Source: an uncultured Leptolinea sp.
GTDB lineage: Bacteria; Chloroflexota; Anaerolineae; Anaerolineales; Anaerolineaceae
Reading direction: 5' to 3'
Assembly (NCBI GenBank): GCA_903828565.1
Contig: CAIKMQ010000013.1
Span: 19,096-83,095 of the forward strand
DNA: 64,000 bases
Notes under the pieces: model-generated
What the model was told of the DNA's origin: nothing
The model's database searches: none
The model's input: the letters and a program-made list of their open reading frames with translations, nothing else
Part shown: one piece after another, positions 55,201 to 63,739 of the stretch
How the letters are laid out: every line of letters begins with the position of its first letter
How positions within the stretch are numbered: position 1 is the first letter of the stretch
Translations under genes and position numbers: made by a program

Positions 55201-55688
55201 TCCTCGTATTTCATCGCTGCCGGATTGCGATTGGTGATCCATAAAAGGATCATCTCCTCCAGAGCGGCATACTCGTTCTTTATTCCGTCCGTTTCACCGT
55301 TGAGATAATCATTTGCCTTTTCAGGGGTGTGATAGATCTCAACCGGTGGAAATGTCTGACAAAAATCCAGTAATGTGCTGTGCAGGATTTGCGCAGAGGT
55401 TTCGCGGATGATTGTCTCAGACAACGATGAGTAGGTTTTTTGACCATACTGATCCAAGTACCTGTGGATCATGATATGGAAGATCTCATCCAGTAATCCG
55501 AGCGCGTATAGTTCACCTGGTTGAATGGATGCTAATCCTTGTGTTCCTACTCCTGATTTCTGGTGGATTGTTGCGGAGAATTCACGAACCGCTCGCATGT
55601 TACTGAATATCACGTTCCCGTGGGAGGAAAAGAGTGTATCGGAGAATCGATAGGTATCCCGCGCTTTTCGGCTAATATGAAATTCCAT
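52212..55688 (-). CDS. Large GH13 alpha-amylase-family protein
   Basis: The 1158-aa protein has a central GH13 barrel (about residues 290-720): SDMVPNHFGIESDW (region I), IIRFDAAMTLAKKHIQ (region II nucleophile Asp), TLLLAEAFW (acid Glu) and FMNNPDEKTAVEQFG (region IV Asp). About 290 residues precede the barrel and over 400 follow it, neither of which I can assign. No signal peptide. A cytoplasmic glycogen- or maltodextrin-acting role fits, next to the GH57 gene. GGAGG 5 nt before the ATG. Its 3' end overlaps the convergent GH57 gene by 83 nt. Confidence 0.88.
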   Translation of the reverse strand: MEFHISRKARDTYRFSDTLFSSHGNVIFSNMRAVREFSATIHQKSGVGTQGLASIQPGELYALGLLDEIFHIMIHRYLDQYGQKTYSSLSETIIRETSAQILHSTLLDFCQTFPPVEIYHTPEKANDYLNGETDGIKNEYAALEEMILLWITNRNPAAMKYEELFNENQLSAADLYVKVINLIREFFINEPGFGSDKKDLISLLLKPISVSPNSIYGQLEYIRNNWGQYLGSLMSKLLSSMDLLQEEAKTFHDGTHGPGPIDIPDYRNSIEGNLPELERFSPDLDWMPSVVMMAKNSYVWLYQLSKKYGRPIAHLDEIPDEELDFLSGAGFTGLWLIGLWERSKASERIKKLCGNPEAVASAYSIHSYQIASDLGGEAAFNNLRDRAWQRGIRMASDMVPNHFGIESDWVLYQPDKFLSLDYSPYPSYTFNGENLSPDPAIGIFLEDHYYSRTDAAVVFKRVDFHTGDTQYIYHGNDGTVMPWNDTAQLNYLKSDVREAIIQIILDVARRTPIIRFDAAMTLAKKHIQRLWFPEPGTGGAIPSRSEHSLTRTEFDRLIPEEFWREVVDRVAREIPDTLLLAEAFWLMEGYFVRTLGMHRVYNSAFMHMLRNEDNANFRKLIKNTLEFDPEILKRYVNFMNNPDEKTAVEQFGNGDKYFGVCTVLATLPGLPMFGHGQIEGYGEKYGMEYRRAYLEEQVNEGLVNHHRKIIFPLLRQRANFSGAENFRLFDFFTQSGSVNEDVIAYTNNLYGRRSLVLYHNKYQNVKGWIKVSAAYLDKQSGSSQLQTEAIAHTLGCSGLPWHYLIFQEFATGLTYILDSEQVARDGLYFELSAYGHRVFRDFYEVADTAETHYGELCRTLSGRGVTDLNQELRKIHIHDLFLALSSLMEPDVLDQFNQSIRSGYLEIDQFIQNNRENLEGFARHFHKLHPENHSGVDFASDLERSLASLADFLRFARILPRGSAGWKIANQFDLNSTEGIIPALWLRYLAGSIQKTTNSPITILADYFEDWMVTSLFQKDQNALKMAFWFFTTPAQLADLTAAPASFFKMVTENPHLCKALGFNQAEETLWFNQEAMESWLTVLPLCLQLSFLTEQRVDVCLKLEIAQRTSLLVLQLQAAYKNSHCQVLEMLKLLQPEELPAKLHKPASRSRHSDRNP

Positions 55689-55876
55689 CTAATCCTCCAC
55701 GGACGATCATGGGATGATTCTATACTATTTTATTAAAAGCGACAGTCGCAGATTTGCTGAACCTTTTTCCCGGAGAATCAGCTATCAATGGGAGATGGAA
55801 AGAGTTTTATTATGGTTTAGTTACACAGACCTGGCTGGCACGCCTGATCATCATGATTAAAGCCCGGTTGAACGAA

Positions 55877-57028
55877 CTAAATAGCCTGGAGAATATGGGT
55901 GATGATATTTGAGCCGCTGCCGCCGATGTTCTGCGCCATGCCAATCCTGGCCCGATCCAGTTGATTTTTCCCGGCTTCACCGCGTAACTGTTGTACGACC
56001 TCAACCAGCTGATATAACCCGGTTGCTCCCACCGGGTGTCCACGGGCTTTCAGTCCTCCACGAGTGGAGACTGGTAAGCGCCCGCCTGGAAAGATCTCGC
56101 CTTCAACGGCCATACGCGGACCTTGACCGCGTTCCGCAAAACCTGAGGCTTCCAGCGATAAAGCCGACATGATCGAAAAGGCATCATGTAATTCAAAGAA
56201 ATCAATCTCAGATGGGGTTATTCCCGCCATCTTGTATGCCTTTTGGGAAGACAAGTAGGCAGCCTGTAAAAAGAGAGGTTCTTTTCGGTGGTGGATCGCG
56301 ATCGAATCGGTTGCGCCGGCTGATCCAATAATGCGGATGCGCTTTGCTGTACTGGATACCGAGTCCAAAGGAACGAGCACCAGGGCAGCGGCGCCGTCAC
56401 CCATCGGGGAAGCATCCATCAGGTTGATCGGTGGGCAAATCATCCCGGCTTTTTCATACGTGGCCAAGTTGATCGGCTCCTGGAAACGGGCATTGGGGTT
56501 ATGAGCGGCATTTGCATGAGCATTGATCGGGAAAGGGGCAAAATGTTCTTTTCCCCAACCATATTCATGCATGTATCTTTGCATGATCAAGGCATTGAGA
56601 GCAACAAAAGAAAGGCCCATGCCGGCTTCATAATCCGCGTCTGCCGCAGTGGCAAGCTGGGTGGTGATCTCGTCCGAGGTAGAATCGGTCATCTTCTCAA
56701 CAGCGGCTGCTATAGCACAGTCCATTTCACCGGAAGCCACGGCTATGAATGCAGCGCGAAATGAGGCTGCTCCGGAGCTGCAGGCAGATTCGATCTTGGC
56801 AGCTTCGGTAAAACGCAGCCCAACCCAATCAGCGATGTAGGCACCCAAATGTTGCTGGTGGTTGGCAGAACCGGACATCATATTCCCCATGAACATCCCG
56901 TCTGCGTACTCGCGGCCTGCATCACGCATAGCAGCGATCACGGCTTCTCCTGCGAGTTCCTTCAATGATTTGTCCCAGTGCTCAGCTACTGGTGTCTGTC
57001 CAATTCCAATCACAGCTACATCTCTCAT
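55877..57028 (-). CDS. SCP2-type thiolase / acetyl-CoA acetyltransferase
   Basis: The 383-aa thiolase-fold enzyme has the nucleophilic Cys in ESACSSGAASFRAA, the later ELHDAFSIMSALSLEA (His in the SCP2-type HDAF motif) and GGLKARGHPVGATGLYQLVE with the second active-site His. This is the archaeal/SCPx class, which in archaea makes acetoacetyl-CoA for the mevalonate route; with mvaD at 37800 that role is plausible here. The start is ATG 57028, with GAGG 5 nt upstream. The usual DUF35 partner gene is not adjacent. Confidence 0.88.
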   Translation of the reverse strand: MRDVAVIGIGQTPVAEHWDKSLKELAGEAVIAAMRDAGREYADGMFMGNMMSGSANHQQHLGAYIADWVGLRFTEAAKIESACSSGAASFRAAFIAVASGEMDCAIAAAVEKMTDSTSDEITTQLATAADADYEAGMGLSFVALNALIMQRYMHEYGWGKEHFAPFPINAHANAAHNPNARFQEPINLATYEKAGMICPPINLMDASPMGDGAAALVLVPLDSVSSTAKRIRIIGSAGATDSIAIHHRKEPLFLQAAYLSSQKAYKMAGITPSEIDFFELHDAFSIMSALSLEASGFAERGQGPRMAVEGEIFPGGRLPVSTRGGLKARGHPVGATGLYQLVEVVQQLRGEAGKNQLDRARIGMAQNIGGSGSNIITHILQAI

Positions 57029-57110
57029 CATATCCTCACGGTAATGAATTCTAGCCTTAATTATAGGTACAGTCACTGTCAGATACTATCATCTTACTGA
57101 GCACTTCTTG

Positions 57111-57116
57111 TATAAT
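57111..57116 (+). promoter_or_regulatory. -10 box of the cyclase gene
   Basis: TATAAT lies 21 nt before ATG 57138, with GGAG between. No good -35 is evident. The ORF-track start at 57108 lies upstream of this box. Confidence 0.45.
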
Positions 57117-57137
57117 TCGAGTGAGACTGGAGATGCC

Positions 57138-57776
57138 ATGAAGATCATTGATGTTTCATTACCTATTACCAATTCATTACCGGTCTGGCCCGGTGATCCG
57201 GCGATCAATAACCAGCTGGTAGCCCAAATTAACCTTGGCGCGGAATGCAACGTCACCCAACTAAACCTGGGTGCTCATGTTGGAACACATATGGATGCAC
57301 CTTGCCATTTTCTCGACGGCCGGGAAGGAATAGAATCGCTCCATCTTGAAAACCTCATCGGTCCCTGCTATGTGGTTGAACTTCCCGATGATGTGATGAC
57401 GATCAATGGAGAAATCCTCGACAAAGCGAATATCCCATCAGGAGCAAACCGCCTGGTATTCAAGACTCGCAATTCAAAGTTTTGGGACGAGAAACCGGCG
57501 ACATTCCATACGGATTTCACCGCTTTTGAGCCGGATGCAGCAAGGCTGCTGGTGGATCGGGGAATACGTCTAATAGGCATTGATTATCTGTCGATAGCGC
57601 CGTATAAGCGGGCAACGGAAACACATCGCATTTTGCTCGGCGGTGGAGTATCGATCGTGGAAGGCCTCGATTTACGTCAGGTGAGTGGCGGATATTATTC
57701 GATCCTATGCCTGCCGTTGAAACTGGTCGGTTCGGATGGCTCTCCCGCGCGCGTTGTCCTGATTGATGAGGTATAG
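57138..57776 (+). CDS. Cyclase-family protein (kynurenine formamidase-like)
   Basis: The 212-aa metal-dependent hydrolase has the family's signature HVGTHMDAPCHF, then VDRGIRLIGIDYLSIAPY. Members include kynurenine formamidase and isatin hydrolase; the specific substrate is unknown. The start is ATG 57138 with GGAG 6 nt upstream. Two rather similar tandem segments are not seen. It is followed 108 bp downstream by an aminotransferase. Confidence 0.88.
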   Translation: MKIIDVSLPITNSLPVWPGDPAINNQLVAQINLGAECNVTQLNLGAHVGTHMDAPCHFLDGREGIESLHLENLIGPCYVVELPDDVMTINGEILDKANIPSGANRLVFKTRNSKFWDEKPATFHTDFTAFEPDAARLLVDRGIRLIGIDYLSIAPYKRATETHRILLGGGVSIVEGLDLRQVSGGYYSILCLPLKLVGSDGSPARVVLIDEV

Positions 57777-57792
57777 AGGTATTCTTAGTAAA

Positions 57793-57815
57793 GGAACAAT
57801 CATCCGGATCGTTCC
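57793..57815. repeat. Imperfect inverted repeat upstream of the aminotransferase
   Basis: GGAACAATC-ATCCG-GATCGTTCC has 8 of 9 arm positions matching. It lies 16 nt after the cyclase stop and 70 nt before the aminotransferase start. It could be an operator or a weak terminator; no T-run follows. Confidence 0.4.
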
Positions 57816-57884
57816 TGAGTAACTGGTAGATAAACGCTACAAATAATTCCGTTAGCGGAACAGCATCGAACGTGAGGTGGAACA

Positions 57885-59234
57885 GTGGAAATGGATGATC
57901 AAGAGATCCTGCCTTTATCCCTGGCGTCCAATTTTTGGACCTGGTCTGCTCAGGCCAAAGTAAACCCGATCGCAATAAAAAATGCACAGGGGGTGTATTT
58001 TTGGGATGTGGACGGGAAACGATACCTTGATTTTAACTCCATGGTCATGTGCGTGAACATTGGGCATGGCAACAAAAAAGTGATCGAGGCTATTCAACGA
58101 CAAGCCGCAGAACTTCCATTTGCGGGTCCCGGTATGGCAACAAAACCCCGAGCCGAACTGGGAGAGTTGCTCGCGCAGATCACTCCGGGAGACCTGAACT
58201 ATTTCCTATACACGCTAGGTGGGGCAGATGCCAACGAGAATGCCATCAAACTGGCCAGGGCATATACCGGCCGGCAAAAGATCCTATCCCGGTATCGCTC
58301 TTATCACGGTGCAAGCCTTGGAGCATTGGCAGCTACCGGAGATCCGCGCAGGACTGCTTGGGAGCCAGGTGTATCTTCAGGTTTCGTCCATTTTCTAGAC
58401 CCTTATGGATACCGTTCCGTGTTCCATCGCGACCGAAAGAATGTTTCCAGCGAAGAAATATGTGATGATTATCTGGCGCATTTGGAAGAGATCATATTGT
58501 TTGAAGGTCCGCAAACAATCGCCGGGATTATGCTCGAGAGCGTTACAGGGACTAATGGCGTCATCATCCCTCCTGATGGTTACATGGCGGGTGTAAGGGC
58601 ATTATGCGATAGGTATGGTATCCTGATGATAGCCGATGAGGTTATGAGCGGCTTCGGAAGAACCGGTAAATGGTTCGCGGTGGATCACTGGAATATTACT
58701 CCAGACCTAATGACGATGGCAAAGGGTATAACTTCGGGGTATGCACCACTGGGTGCTGTCGCAATGACCCCGGCAATTTATCACCATTTTGATGATATTG
58801 TGTATCAGGGTGGGCTGACTTTTAATGGGCATCCCATCTCGCTTGCTGCAGCGATCGCAAACATCCAGGTGCTGCAGAACGAAGCTTTGATCAATCACAG
58901 CCGGGAAATGGGATCAGTATTGAGAGAATTGAATGACAAGCTATCCGGAAAGCACATCTGCGTAGGTGAAACACGGAATATCGGCTTGTTCGGAGTGATC
59001 GAACTGGTGAAGGACCGGGTGACACGTGAACCCGTATGTGCTTTCAATACATCATCACCACAGATGGGCGCATTAAAACAAAATCTGCAAAAAGCCGGTT
59101 TATTTATCTACACTCATTGGCATACGATCCTTGTCATCCCGCCATTGATCATCACGGAGGATCAACTGGAGGAGGGTTATTCCATTCTGGATTCCGCCCT
59201 GGATGATATGGATGCGTGGGTAAAGGCGAATTGA
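57885..59234 (+). CDS. Class-III PLP aminotransferase
   Basis: The 449-aa enzyme has the PLP-lysine region TMAKGITSGYAPLGAVA, GILMIADEVMSGFGRTGKWFA with the Asp that binds the pyridine nitrogen, and SYHGASLGALAATGD. It resembles beta-alanine/taurine-type omega-transaminases, but the amine donor is not readable. Start is GTG 57885 with GAGG 7 nt upstream; ATG 57891 is the alternative. It follows the cyclase gene. Confidence 0.9.
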   Translation: MEMDDQEILPLSLASNFWTWSAQAKVNPIAIKNAQGVYFWDVDGKRYLDFNSMVMCVNIGHGNKKVIEAIQRQAAELPFAGPGMATKPRAELGELLAQITPGDLNYFLYTLGGADANENAIKLARAYTGRQKILSRYRSYHGASLGALAATGDPRRTAWEPGVSSGFVHFLDPYGYRSVFHRDRKNVSSEEICDDYLAHLEEIILFEGPQTIAGIMLESVTGTNGVIIPPDGYMAGVRALCDRYGILMIADEVMSGFGRTGKWFAVDHWNITPDLMTMAKGITSGYAPLGAVAMTPAIYHHFDDIVYQGGLTFNGHPISLAAAIANIQVLQNEALINHSREMGSVLRELNDKLSGKHICVGETRNIGLFGVIELVKDRVTREPVCAFNTSSPQMGALKQNLQKAGLFIYTHWHTILVIPPLIITEDQLEEGYSILDSALDDMDAWVKAN

Positions 59235-59291
59235 GTGTCACTTTCCGCCTGGCTTTACATCTAATAATGAAAACGCACGCATCGAGGTAAT

Positions 59292-60266
59292 ATGGAATTT
59301 GCATTTTCAAAAAACAGCAAGAAGAGTAAGGATCCAAAAGAAGCCGATCATGTGGAAAACATGATCATTCTGGGCTCAGGCCCTGCCGGCTTGGCAGCAG
59401 CACTATACGCAGCCCGCGCTGAACTCGCTCCGCTGGTTCTTTCGGGTATGGAGTTAGGCGGTCAGGCAGCCATAACGAATGTGATCGAAAACTACCCTGG
59501 CTTCCCGGATGGTGTGGGTGGAGCAGAACTGGGTGGATTGTTTCAGAAGCAGGCTGAGCACTTTGGCGCGCGGATCGTAATGGACTCTGCGACCAGTGTA
59601 GACCTCTCTTCTTCACCATTCCTCGTGACTACCTATTCTCAGCAATATCGCACAAAAAGCCTGATCATCGCGACCGGCGCTTCCCCAGTTCACCTGGGTG
59701 TACCGGGAGAGAATGAGTTCATCGGGCTGGGGACTTCTTACTGCGCGACTTGTGATGGATATTTTTTCAGGGACAAGAAGGTAGTGGTTGTGGGCGGTGG
59801 TGATAGCGCACTGGAAGAGGCTCTCTTTTTGACACGTTATGCAGCCTCTGTGACAGTCATTCATCGACGTGATTCTCTCCGTGCGGGAGCGATCTTACAA
59901 AAACGGGCAAAGGAAAACCCAAAGATATCGTTTATCTGGGATACCGTAGTGAGATCGATCGAAGGGGAGGGTAAGGTTCAGGCAGTCAGGCTGAATAATA
60001 TTAAAACAGGCGTAGAATCCCTCCTTAAGACTGATGGCGTATTTATTTTTATCGGGCACCATCCCAACACGGTTTTGTTTACAGATCAACTAAAACTGAG
60101 TTCAGGCGGGTATATTGAAGCCGATAATAAAATGCAAACCAGCGTCATGGGTGTTTACGCTGCAGGCGAAGCTATGGATCCGAATTATCGCCAGGTAATC
60201 ACATCTGCCGGCATGGGTGCAGCAGCGGCTATACAGGCTGCAAAATACCTTGAGACACTGGAATAA
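59292..60266 (+). CDS. trxB: Thioredoxin reductase (NADPH-dependent)
   Basis: The 324-aa flavoprotein has an FAD motif (IILGSGPAGLAAALYAARAEL), redox site YCATCDGYF and NADP motif VVVVGGGDSALEEALFL, and ends with the second FAD segment GVYAAGEAMDPNYRQVITSAGMGAAAA, in which D/G variation (GEAMD rather than GDVxD) is seen. It reduces thioredoxin. A 20-residue Lys/Asp-rich N-terminal tail is unusual for the family. GAGGT precedes the ATG. Confidence 0.93.
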   Translation: MEFAFSKNSKKSKDPKEADHVENMIILGSGPAGLAAALYAARAELAPLVLSGMELGGQAAITNVIENYPGFPDGVGGAELGGLFQKQAEHFGARIVMDSATSVDLSSSPFLVTTYSQQYRTKSLIIATGASPVHLGVPGENEFIGLGTSYCATCDGYFFRDKKVVVVGGGDSALEEALFLTRYAASVTVIHRRDSLRAGAILQKRAKENPKISFIWDTVVRSIEGEGKVQAVRLNNIKTGVESLLKTDGVFIFIGHHPNTVLFTDQLKLSSGGYIEADNKMQTSVMGVYAAGEAMDPNYRQVITSAGMGAAAAIQAAKYLETLE

Positions 60267-60300
60267 AAAAAGCGGTTGGCTAAAAGCCAACCGCTTTTTT
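60265..60300. terminator. Strong bidirectional terminator between trxB and the LysM gene
   Basis: AGCGGTTGGCT and AGCCAACCGCT form an 11-bp perfect stem with an AAA loop, flanked by A6 and T6 tracts. It serves both convergent genes. Confidence 0.93.
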
Positions 60301-60304
60301 AATA

Positions 60305-61456
60305 TCAGGGTTGCGGTGTACTGATCGCAGTACCGATCCAGGAAAAGGCGCGTTGTTCACTTGGAATGCCAGCGGTTTCGTATACCGGCTTGCCATCTGC
60401 ATCCGTGGATACCTGACGGACTACCACCACCCACCATTTCATTACATGGGGTAGGGTATCGTTTGGCCGGAAAGATTGGGGAACAATGTATTTAGTTTCC
60501 GTGACATAGTCAGTAAATCTGCGCTGCTGTGGATCGGTCAGATCCACCACCGTGATGCCGTAGGATTCATTTGTTCGCAGTTCACCGACAGAAGCCCATT
60601 GAAGGGTGAAGGTGTCATTCGTCAAAGTAAACGATGCGCCATCTGGGGGTAGCAACAGGTTCGGAGCCGGGTATGGAGGCGGTGTGGTTGGTGTGGGTGA
60701 TGGCCCCGGTGTCGGATTACGTTTACAGGTAGGGATATCCAGGTTCTGACCTTCGTACACATACTCACCAGGAAGGCCATTGTATTCTTTTATCGCTTCC
60801 ATTGGCACATTGAAATTCAATGAGATCCCAAAGAGAGTATCTGTCCCTGTGACAGTGTACTTATAGATATCACAGGCTGCGTTCGTGGCATCCAATTCGC
60901 TGAGTGTGGCGGAGGGAGCAGGTGACGGTGTGGGTGTTGGCCGGGGGACTAGTATCTTTTGTCCAGGGACAAGATTATTGCAGGAGGCCGGCAGGTTATT
61001 CAACAGAATGATGCTCTGGTACGACACATCGAATGCGATGGCAATGCTCAGGCAGCTGTCACCTTCTGCGATCGTATATTCAGCCGGCGGGATGGGAGTG
61101 AGCGTGGGTTCCGGAGTGAGGGTGAAGGTAGCGGTAGGTGTGAGCGTGATGGTGGGTGTGGTGGTTGCTGTTGGTATCTGCGTTGGTTCAAGCACCCGGC
61201 CTGTCGTCCGCAGGGTAAAGAATACGGCCGCCGCGCCGATTGTCACGAATAGGGCGAGCAATCCCAGTGCAACTGGGAGGCTGAGTGTCAACTCAGGCAT
61301 TTTACTTCCCTGCACTGGTTTTGCTGTGCTGGATGTCGCTGAGCCGGTAAGGGAAGTTCCACAAACGACACAGCGTGCTGTTTTTTCGCTCACGCGAGTA
61401 CCGCAAGTGGGGCAGATCTTGGTAGTTGGATTGGTCTTATCAGGTGTCATAGGCAT
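60305..61456 (-). CDS. Zinc-ribbon, TM-anchored LysM protein
   Basis: The 383-aa protein starts with a zinc ribbon (CPTCGTRVSEKTARCVVCG), has one TM helix (about residues 55-82), a long Thr/Pro-rich stalk (about 90-120) and two LysM domains (about 122-170, YTIAEGDSCLSIAIAFDVS; about 200-245, YTVTGTDTLFGISLNFNV). Another Pro-rich stretch is followed by a C-terminal domain of about 110 residues (SFTLTNDTFTLQWASVGELRTNESYGI). LysM binds glycan, so the outside part is probably wall-associated. Start ATG 61456 or 61450. A TATAAT box lies 14 nt upstream. Confidence 0.85.
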   Translation of the reverse strand: MPMTPDKTNPTTKICPTCGTRVSEKTARCVVCGTSLTGSATSSTAKPVQGSKMPELTLSLPVALGLLALFVTIGAAAVFFTLRTTGRVLEPTQIPTATTTPTITLTPTATFTLTPEPTLTPIPPAEYTIAEGDSCLSIAIAFDVSYQSIILLNNLPASCNNLVPGQKILVPRPTPTPSPAPSATLSELDATNAACDIYKYTVTGTDTLFGISLNFNVPMEAIKEYNGLPGEYVYEGQNLDIPTCKRNPTPGPSPTPTTPPPYPAPNLLLPPDGASFTLTNDTFTLQWASVGELRTNESYGITVVDLTDPQQRRFTDYVTETKYIVPQSFRPNDTLPHVMKWWVVVVRQVSTDADGKPVYETAGIPSEQRAFSWIGTAISTPQP

Positions 61457-61470
61457 CTCGTAGTTGAATC

Positions 61471-61479
61471 ATTATACCA
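61471..61479 (-). promoter_or_regulatory. Extended -10 promoter of the LysM gene
   Basis: On the minus strand TGGTATAAT ends 14 nt before ATG 61456, giving a very short leader. Confidence 0.5.
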
Positions 61480-61526
61480 GTATTTATTTCTCCATTTTCA
61501 CTGCTGAAGAGTGATAAGATAACTTT

Positions 61527-62699
61527 ATGCACTTGAGAAGAAGCCTTTACATCCATTTCCCTTTCTGCTCAAAAAGATGCAACTACTGCGATTTTGTCAC
61601 CTATGCAGGTATGGATCGATACATCCCGGCTTATTTGAAAGCTCTTAAGCAAGAGACCTTGAGAGTAGCAGAGCTGGATGATAAAGAGAGTGAGATCCAC
61701 ACAGTCTTCCTGGGTGGAGGAACTCCATCTCTGATTGCCCCCGACCAACTGCGGGATTTGCTCACATCCATCCGGGCAGCTTTTACGGTCAGAACGGATG
61801 CGGAAATCTCAATGGAAGTGAACCCGGGTACAGTAACGCGGGAGAAGATGGTTGGTTATCAACAGCTTGGTGTGAACCGGGTCAGCCTGGGAGTTCAGAG
61901 TTTTCGAAATGAGGAGTTGAACCTATTGGGGCGGATCCATACTGTGGATGGTGCCTACCAGGCAATTGAATCCATTCGGAAGGCTGGAATCACCAACATC
62001 AACCTGGACCTGATATACGGATTGCCCGGCCAGACAACTGATGATTGGGAGGTATCCCTGCGGTCAGTGTTGGAAATAAGGCCGGAACATATCTCTCTTT
62101 ATTGCCTGACAATAGAAGATGGCACACCGCTTGCGTCAGCGGTAAATGATGGTGAAATCGAACCGATCGATGAAGACATTGCCGCGGCAATGTATGAGAT
62201 GGCCATTGAGCAGCTAGCCAGTTCATACGAGCATTATGAGATCTCCAACTGGGCCAGGTACGGCGATGGGGTATCGGATCTTAAGTGCCGGCATAATTTG
62301 CAGTACTGGCAGAATAATGAGTACATTGGCTTAGGCGTGGGAGCGCATGGATATTTCCGGGGCATCCGGTACGAGAATCCGAAGACCATCCCGGAGTATC
62401 TGGTAAAAATGAGCTCACCTGGTCAGTTTAATGTTGAGGGATCCAAAGTAGACGATGCTGAAAAGGCTCGAGATGAAATGCTGCTTGGATTGAGATTGCT
62501 TTCAAAGGGGGTCAAAAGAGATGAGTTCCGGATGAAATTCGGCAAGGATTTTCAGGCAGTGTTTGCTGGAAAGATCGACAATTTGGTTAGGTCCGGGCTG
62601 GTCACATGGACCGATGCTGACCACTCCGCTTTAGTCCTGACGAAGCGGGGAATGATGCTGGGAAACCAGGTTTTTATGGAATTCAGCGGAGAAGATTAA
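61527..62699 (+). CDS. hemW: HemW-type radical SAM protein
   Basis: The 390-aa radical SAM protein has the cluster motif FCSKRCNYCDF (CxxxCxxC), GGGTPSL and the SAM-binding EVNPGT. The C-terminal HemN-like region (about 300-385) includes LLGLRLLSKGV. HemW acts as a heme chaperone rather than an oxidase, and lacks the extra N-terminal cysteine of HemN; here the pattern fits HemW. It ends with a 4-nt overlap with the convergent L,D-transpeptidase. Confidence 0.9.
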   Translation: MHLRRSLYIHFPFCSKRCNYCDFVTYAGMDRYIPAYLKALKQETLRVAELDDKESEIHTVFLGGGTPSLIAPDQLRDLLTSIRAAFTVRTDAEISMEVNPGTVTREKMVGYQQLGVNRVSLGVQSFRNEELNLLGRIHTVDGAYQAIESIRKAGITNINLDLIYGLPGQTTDDWEVSLRSVLEIRPEHISLYCLTIEDGTPLASAVNDGEIEPIDEDIAAAMYEMAIEQLASSYEHYEISNWARYGDGVSDLKCRHNLQYWQNNEYIGLGVGAHGYFRGIRYENPKTIPEYLVKMSSPGQFNVEGSKVDDAEKARDEMLLGLRLLSKGVKRDEFRMKFGKDFQAVFAGKIDNLVRSGLVTWTDADHSALVLTKRGMMLGNQVFMEFSGED

Positions 62700-63739
62700 C
62701 GCACGATCACATGCGTACCGCGGCCATTTGTCTCGACAGTGTTTGGTTCACAGACCGGCATCGTCCAGCGGTAGATCCACATAGCTTCTTCCGTGCGCAT
62801 ATTGATGCAGCCATGCGACATGGTCGTACCGAAATTGTTGTGCCACCAGGTCCCATGAAATGCCACACCATTCTCCACAAAAAAAGATGCCCAGGGGACA
62901 CCCGGTAGGATATAGGCATCCAGATCATCCGTGAAGTATCCTCCACCCATGTGCTTTGACGGCGTCTTGCGAAAAACCGAAAATTCACCCCGCGGAGTAT
63001 CTGTATCTGTGTTTTTATTGTTCACCGATACGGAAGGAAGGCCGGAAGAGATTTTTGTTCGCAATACTTCTTTACTGCCTTCAAAAGCTGTCAAAATCTG
63101 AGTGGAGAGATCCACTTCGATAAGCTTTTCCTCCAACGCGATGTGGGTGGATAGGGGTGAGTATTCTTCAGGTTGGATATACCGCATGTGTTCCGCCGGG
63201 GCGTGGTAGTTTTCATGCCGCGCCGCCAGCAATTCATCACGGATGCGGTACCAGGGTTGCCCATCCGGGCCTTCCTCGACACCGATGATCCAATGAGTGG
63301 ACCCGTAATACAGGCGATAAATGGGCACCCAGCCGTAGGTTTTTGTGTACCTGTACGCTTGCGTGTAGGGTACGGTGATTTCGGTCAGCAACCCGGTCTC
63401 AGGGACAGTGTAGAGCGGTTGATTGAGGCGCGTATCCACTTTTTGTATGCGGGCACTGTGGATATATCCACGCCAGACCCGGTACCAGAGCGGATTATAT
63501 CCGGGGCCTTTTTCAGAAATGACATCTTCATAGATTGTAAATACTTCGTCTCGGTACTGTTGGCGGAGGATCGAACTGGTGTCATCTGGTTTTGTATATA
63601 CGCTCACCTGGTCGGTCGCCACCCGTCCGTTCTCAAGCGGTGTGGCACCTAAGGAGGGGATGGATTCAGGCAGAAATAATCCGGCCACCAATGTGGCGCT
63701 GGAGTATTTTAGAAAATCCCTGCGGGAGAATGTTTTCAT
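62696..63739 (-). CDS. L,D-transpeptidase (YkuD) with Tat-like signal
   Basis: The 347-aa exported protein starts MKTFSRRDFLKYSSATLVAGLFL, with a twin-arginine-like signal. The YkuD catalytic region MSHGCINMRTEEAMWIYRW has the nucleophilic Cys and is preceded by HGTWWHN. An SH3-like part (about 60-150) precedes it. It makes 3-3 peptide cross-links or attaches proteins to peptidoglycan. I start at ATG 63739; the ORF-track's extra 82 residues run through the -10 box and the tandem repeats at the right edge and are not real coding. Confidence 0.9.
   Translation of the reverse strand: MKTFSRRDFLKYSSATLVAGLFLPESIPSLGATPLENGRVATDQVSVYTKPDDTSSILRQQYRDEVFTIYEDVISEKGPGYNPLWYRVWRGYIHSARIQKVDTRLNQPLYTVPETGLLTEITVPYTQAYRYTKTYGWVPIYRLYYGSTHWIIGVEEGPDGQPWYRIRDELLAARHENYHAPAEHMRYIQPEEYSPLSTHIALEEKLIEVDLSTQILTAFEGSKEVLRTKISSGLPSVSVNNKNTDTDTPRGEFSVFRKTPSKHMGGGYFTDDLDAYILPGVPWASFFVENGVAFHGTWWHNNFGTTMSHGCINMRTEEAMWIYRWTMPVCEPNTVETNGRGTHVIVR

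Noticed and set aside
60885-61463. 192-aa ORF antisense to the LysM gene
   Set aside because: Val/Gly-rich shadow of the Thr/Pro-rich stalk.
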